From Tubulanus polymorphus (Eukaryota > Nemertea > Palaeonemertea > Tubulaniformes > Tubulanidae): 64,000 nt of DNA. This document shows, in pieces, positions 59,181 to 64,000 of the stretch. The DNA is taken from NCBI RefSeq assembly GCF_964204645.1, contig NC_134036.1, forward strand, positions 5,777,600-5,841,599. Direction: 5' to 3'. How positions within the stretch are numbered: position 1 is the stretch's first letter; each line of letters starts with the position of its first letter. Below the pieces are notes generated by a model. The model was not told the origin of the DNA and searched no databases. It saw only the letters and a list, made by a program, of their open reading frames with translations. Made by a program: the position numbers and the translations under genes.

Positions 59181-59900
59181 TACTATTTAAGTGCGGAACC
59201 CTCTCAGGTGAAATATCCTATGCCTCGTGTTTGGGTTTCTGTTCGTTTTTAGTTTAACAGACGAAGGGCTGAGCGAGGACGGCCAGTTTTCGAAAGTTTG
59301 CTGATGAGTGTGTTGCTGTCTAATATCTGGTATTTGTAATAGTTTATTTCCGAGAAAGCATGTCATCGGAGTAATCATTCAAGGCATATCTCAAGTGCTG
59401 AACACGTCGTGTAAAGCGTGAACGGCCGGTTTTAGAAAGTTTTCCAAAGATAAAGGTTAAGTCCTAAAATCTGGATGATCGCTGATTTGAGAGTGTACAC
59501 CGATGAATGGTTAATTTCTGGTGTTTGTAGTTCATTTTCACTTCACGAGTCTCAGGTGAAGTCCCGAACGCGTGTGAATTGACAACGATCAGTTTTTGAA
59601 AGTGTGCTGATGGAATATCTTAAAAGTCTAGATGTCTCTTGTTTGTAGTTCATGTTCCCTTAGAATTGTATCTGGTGAAGTCCTGAACGCACATGAAAAG
59701 TGGATTTTCGGGTTTTTTAAAGTGCGCTGATAGAATATCCAATTTCAGGAGTTTTGATAGTTCGCAGTCCCAAGGGGAACCCTGACCGCTTGTGAAGTGT
59801 TGAAGATCCGTTTTTGAAAATGTGCTCGTGTCTCATTTCTGGCCGGTTCATTTTCGATTGAAAAAATGTCGGACATTTTCGATCGAAAACCTCTCGGGTG
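59181..59900. repeat. Degenerate ~110-bp dispersed repeat array
   Basis: Five to six degenerate units with GTAGTTCATTTTC, TCAGGTGAAGTCC and TTTTTGAAAGTGTGCTGATG, the family found at 1-35 and 421-700. It ends about 100 bp before the zinc-finger gene. Confidence 0.65.
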
Positions 59901-60007
59901 CGGTCCGATCCGAAGACGCGTGATGCCTGAAGAATTTGACTGTTGTAAAATATCTATCGTCTAGGGAGGGTCTTTAAAAAGGCATAATTAGAGCTTCGTT
60001 TTGTAGA

Positions 60008-62044
60008 ATGACGAATGAAACGTTAGATTCGGCCTCGTCACTGCTGTACTCGCCTGTCCGCAGCGGCATCAAAATCGAGATCACATCGCCCGACCTGCAC
60101 AAGTATCTGATCGGCGCCGACGAGAACGGCGCGCCGAGACTGGTCGCCGCTCCGCCGGAACACGCGTGTCGTCACTGCGGCTGCGCGTTCGTCGATCATT
60201 CTTCGCTCGTGCGCCATCTGGTGGCGCATAAAGTGGCGCGGAACATCGGCGACCAGGCGGCAACGTCCGCGTCGTCGGTCGCGCGCTCGAGAAATGGACT
60301 GGTCGCAGCGACGCCGTCTAAGGATTCGGAACGCCCAACGGACAGCGATGCTACGTCGAACGGCGGGGGCGAACTTTTCGCGGAATCGGATTCGGACGAT
60401 GATTCGGACTGTTCGGAAGAGAACGATTATCGTTTAGTACCGAATTTCGCCACCGGGCGGCGGAAGAGCGGTGTCGGCTGCAGTTCGGCGACGAATCCGA
60501 AACAATCTAGGAATTGCCTACGTTCGCCACCCGACCAACAGGTGGCTTTGGATTCTAGGGTTAATATCGAGGACAACCAACAGGTGTCACCAAATGTGAC
60601 GTTATATCGCGAAAAATCGAGAAACGTTTTCTTGGACGAGCAGTCGGTCGATTTGTCTGAAAAATGTGACGAAATTGGGCGGCTCCAAAATGGTATCGAC
60701 GGAAATGCGCTAACTATTACATCATCTCCGCCCGACGCCGTAACGCGCGAACCGGATACAAGCGATCGTAGCGCGATGCCGCGTACGACGAAAACCACGC
60801 CGCTGAATCGACGACGTTGCCGTCTAGGTGGCGGCGTTTATTCGAAATCATTCTCGGCGGCCGGCGGATTAAACTACAGAAAGACTGTCATCAATGTCGC
60901 GAAAAATCACGACACGCGGTCCGGAAATAACTGTCGCCATTTTCCGATTGGAAGGAAGCGTCTTCTACTCGCTCGCAAAACCGGCCGGAAAACGCACCTG
61001 CGGAAGGGTTACGGATCGGATAGCGCGCTGAAGATCGCGAGGATGAACTTGGTAAACGCTATCGACGATGATCCGGCTAGTTCTACGAATTGTCGTCGGG
61101 AGGGCGAGAAATGCGACGGCGCGGGTCGATCTCGCGAGAACTCACCCGATCAACGTGAAATAGCGTCTAATTATACGAAAGCGTCGGACAAATTACGTGT
61201 GACCGGCGTAAATGGTCGAACGAACATTATTTCGGTTCATTCGGCGATCGATTGCCGCCGTAAAATGGGCCGAACTTCGGTCGTTGCCGCGATGAAACGA
61301 ACGAAACCGACGGCGCTCGATTCGGCAATAGATCGAAGGGTTGATGATAGCGGAATAAAGCGACCTGCGGTTAGTTCCGTGTATATCAGTTCGAAGATAA
61401 GTTCGGTTCGTTCCGTAGAGGAAGAGGCGAAAGCGATATCGGCTGATTCCGTAATAAGCCGAACAGTCGGTAGCGAAACAAATGCATCTTCGGCAGATTC
61501 CGTAATAAACCGAACAGTCAGTTGCGAAACGAATGCATCTTCGGCTGATTCCGTAGTAAGCCGAACGGTCAGTAGCGAAATCAAAGAATCTTCGGCAGAT
61601 TCCGTAATAAACCGAACAGTCAGTTGCGAAACGAATGCGTCTTTGGCTGATTCCGTAGTAAGCCGAACGGTCAGTAGCGAAATCAAAGAATCATCGGCCG
61701 ATTCCGTAATAAACCGAACAACCAATTATAGTAAAGGGAATGAGTCTTCGGTTAGTTCCGTAGGCTATTTGGCAACTTCGGTTGGTTCCGTAGATTTAAC
61801 GTCGGCTGATTCCGTTATAAATCGACGAATGAATAGTAAAACCACGGAGCCTTCGGCTGTCACCGTAAAAAGCCTTAAATCGAAGACCACTTCGGTCGAT
61901 TCCGTCGTAGGCCCACGGCGCTGGAACGTGGGCGGTGCATTTTACGCGTGCGAATTTTGCGCGGCGAAATTCCGTTTTCGCAGCTTGCTGACCGTTCACC
62001 GCAATTGCAAACATCGATGGGGTCGACAACGTTACTACCGATGA
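60008..62044 (+). CDS. C2H2 zinc-finger protein with 17-residue repeats (678 aa)
   Basis: One long frame with ATG at 60008. Finger 1 uses C54, C57, H70 and H74 (HACRHCGCAF ... HLVAHK); finger 2 uses C648, C651, H664 and H669 (YACEFCAAKF ... HRNCKH) at the very C-terminus. Between them lie an acidic Ser/Asp patch around 121-142, basic stretches around 265-345, and from residue 478 a tandem 17-residue repeat of the form SADSVINRTVSCETNAS, in which alternate units form a 34-residue higher-order repeat. Two fingers so far apart are unlikely to act as one DNA-reading array; a nuclear protein-protein or RNA role is possible. 'ttttgtag' just before the ATG could be a splice acceptor, so a 5' exon may exist. 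Orthologue not recognised. Confidence 0.82.
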   Translation: MTNETLDSASSLLYSPVRSGIKIEITSPDLHKYLIGADENGAPRLVAAPPEHACRHCGCAFVDHSSLVRHLVAHKVARNIGDQAATSASSVARSRNGLVAATPSKDSERPTDSDATSNGGGELFAESDSDDDSDCSEENDYRLVPNFATGRRKSGVGCSSATNPKQSRNCLRSPPDQQVALDSRVNIEDNQQVSPNVTLYREKSRNVFLDEQSVDLSEKCDEIGRLQNGIDGNALTITSSPPDAVTREPDTSDRSAMPRTTKTTPLNRRRCRLGGGVYSKSFSAAGGLNYRKTVINVAKNHDTRSGNNCRHFPIGRKRLLLARKTGRKTHLRKGYGSDSALKIARMNLVNAIDDDPASSTNCRREGEKCDGAGRSRENSPDQREIASNYTKASDKLRVTGVNGRTNIISVHSAIDCRRKMGRTSVVAAMKRTKPTALDSAIDRRVDDSGIKRPAVSSVYISSKISSVRSVEEEAKAISADSVISRTVGSETNASSADSVINRTVSCETNASSADSVVSRTVSSEIKESSADSVINRTVSCETNASLADSVVSRTVSSEIKESSADSVINRTTNYSKGNESSVSSVGYLATSVGSVDLTSADSVINRRMNSKTTEPSAVTVKSLKSKTTSVDSVVGPRRWNVGGAFYACEFCAAKFRFRSLLTVHRNCKHRWGRQRYYR

Positions 62045-62940
62045 AACGACCGCCTTCAAGCGCAGCAACGCGACGATGGCTACGTGGCGAAATGCCCGGC
62101 CACGAAATGTGCCCACACACAACATAAAAGAACGTTATGATTCTCGTATGCATTTAACGGTTTTCCTGCTTCAATATGATAATTTCTATGTAAACAAGTT
62201 GAAGTTATGCACCGTGTTATTTAAGTCGCGTTCTCGAGTTAAATGGCGCATATTACATAGATGACATATAAATGAAGGTTCAAATAACAAAAATACAGAA
62301 ATATATCATGTAATAGCGTTTTGGGGTACAGCGTTTTAATTAGTCAGCGAACTTCACGGGACCAGCAAATATTTTCTATTACCGATAGGACGTTATACCA
62401 GGTATGACATTAGTCAGAGTTTCCTACTTTGGATGAAATTCTATATTTGTTATATAAACATGCACATATATTATAATGAAAAGAAAACAACTGACAATTC
62501 GACGTTTCCAACGCCCAATTCTATGGGGTCATTCACAGAAACCAACTTCATTTTCCATAGAATTGGCTGGAAATTCTCAAATACGTGTAGTATTTTCAGT
62601 ACAATGTATAGGTTTTTACCTAATCGGTATCCAGACAGTCACCTGTTTATGAAGAGCAACGAAGTCTTATGATAACTAGAGTGTTTAAAGCTAATTATTC
62701 AATGGATCAAGAAGATAAGCCGTTTTGAAAGAGTTGTTTAGTTAATAGCGTTTTATATGTTTTATATATTGATGTTCGTTTTTACTGTATATATCCAAGT
62801 TGAATATTCCGTTTTATCAGTGTTAGTTATTCTACACCGGTTTTCTGTTTGTTAATGAATTTTTTTGTAATCAATAATGTTGAGCAGGGGCGCCCCCATC
62901 CTCGCTCGCCATGGTTTGATTGCCCCCCCCCCCTAAGGAC
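62045..62940. other. 3' flank of the zinc-finger gene, no further gene seen
   Basis: AT-rich sequence with no convincing frame. It probably contains the 3' UTR, but no clear single AATAAA can be assigned. Confidence 0.4.
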
Positions 62941-62949
62941 TTCGTGCCA

Positions 62950-63275
62950 CCAGCTATTCCGCTAGATGGCGTGCGGTAACAGTGCGTCAACCCCGTCAAA
63001 ATCAAGTTCATCTTCAATTAATTTTCATCTAGATGTTTAGCCTCCCTCATCAGAAATTAGGCAAATCACTGCTCTTGATAGATAAACTCAGATAATCTTA
63101 AGGTTCATATTTAAGGTGGTTTTTACTGATCACCAATCAAAGAATTTAAGAAATTATGGATAGACTTTAATTGAATGTTAGAAGAAATTCGGCAGTTGTT
63201 GTCTGAGTGACCAATAGCGACACCTGGTAAATCCTCGGTTGCCTTAAGTGGAATCCTCGATTGCCACAGTGGAAC
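62950..63275 (+). repeat. Interspersed repeat with CTCF-like left end
   Basis: CCGCTAGATGGCGT (62959-62972) begins and TAGCGACACCTGGTAAATCC ends a segment homologous to 40355-40660, sharing TTTAGCCTCCCTCATCAGAA. Confidence 0.6.
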
Positions 63276-63494
63276 ACAGTCCTCATTAAGCCAATCGGAT
63301 GCGTTATTTTTTCACCGGCGGATTTGCATTATCAAAACAACGCGTCCGATTGGCTAGATGTATAGACTGGTGGGCGCTGTCGAACTCGCCGAAGTCGCTG
63401 TTACTGCAAATCTGTACTCACAAATAGATAGGACTTCGGTAATGCGACAACTTTATCCAAGGCTAAAAAGATTGCTACCTCTCGTTTCTACGCT

Positions 63495-63545
63495 CTGTTG
63501 TTCGAACCCCTGCCGAGGGAGGATGGCACTAATCCCAGGCAATCG
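63495..63545. repeat. Solo end of the palindromic MULE-like family
   Basis: GTTCGAACCCCTGCCGAGGG followed by AGGATGG matches the right terminus of the elements at 17748 and 45108. No partner arm is visible nearby. Confidence 0.5.
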
Positions 63546-64000
63546 ACTCCGCCGTGGCACGCGCCTGATAAATGTACGAAATTTCCTTCGAAAATGTTGT
63601 GCACCCGTGTCGTGAAACAGATTATAGTCGAATCCGTAAAATTTCAGCTATATGAAAATAACGACGATTTTTATTTGAATGTTACCAAACCCTATGTGTA
63701 CTATTTACATATATATTTGTACTCGATCCTATCAAATAAAAAGAATCAATGTTGCTTTTTTCGATGGAACCTTTTGAATTGAATTTGATTTCGCACAGTG
63801 AGTTTCGAGTGTCCGATCTGGCCGGGCACCCCTAATATGTTGAGGTCCGTTGAAATTCCATCTTCAAATATTCCGGGGCGGTGGATATATTACGAAGACA
63901 GATCAAACCTACAAGGTAGAACAAGTGAAGAAATTTTAAAATTCTGTTGTTGCAAATTGCCACCCACATTGCCACCGCGACGTGCCTTGTTTTTTACTAA
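63546..64000. other. Window end, no gene seen
   Basis: Short AT-rich frames only; AATAAA occurs at about 63735 but has no gene attached. Confidence 0.4.

Noticed and set aside
61237-61725. 162-codon minus-strand frame
   Set aside because: Shadow of the 17-residue repeat region of the zinc-finger gene.

Overview
The window looks like nuclear DNA of an animal, probably a marine invertebrate and possibly a lophotrochozoan such as a mollusc. The phylum is inference; no ribosomal or mitochondrial marker is present. The support is short coding exons with GT-AG introns, minus-strand TATA promoters with introns in the 5' UTR, an intronless peptide-receptor-like GPCR cluster, and a dense load of MITEs, tRNA-derived SINEs, a LINE fragment, Penelope-like ends and minisatellites.

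Region 1 (about 5.6-43.1 kb, all minus strand) is the core: five tandem paralogues, called A to E here, that I could assemble exon by exon with every reading frame closing (254, 263, 246, 277 and 284 aa). Each encodes a 16-residue signal peptide, a tiny exon, a low-complexity Pro/Gly/Tyr (A-C) or Gln/Pro/His (D, E) middle, a V-C-x2-Y-P-x2-P-x-C motif, and a two-exon Cys-bearing C-terminal module. Each has its own promoter and 5' UTR intron. I do not recognise the family. The architecture fits secreted extracellular-matrix, shell, tube or adhesive proteins, but that is inference. A-C and D-E are two subfamilies that share the two ends but differ in the middle exons. The introns and upstream regions carry family-specific minisatellites.

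Region 2 (43.1-48.2 kb) is repeat-rich spacer with a 5'-truncated LINE that carries a 338-bp palindromic element flanked by a 9-bp target duplication.

Region 3 (48.2-53.9 kb, plus strand) holds two intact intronless rhodopsin-class GPCR genes (375 and 376 aa) and a third, truncated and stop-containing copy, on duplicated units about 2.55 kb apart.

Region 4 (54-60 kb) is spacer with minisatellites, the 3' end of a Penelope-like element and a SINE. Region 5 (60.0-62.0 kb, plus strand) is a 678-aa open reading frame with one C2H2 zinc finger near each end and a 17-residue repeat array between them. The last 2 kb is repeats and unannotated spacer. The first 5.5 kb holds MITEs, a segmental duplication and a perfect 29-bp-arm palindrome, with no gene seen.
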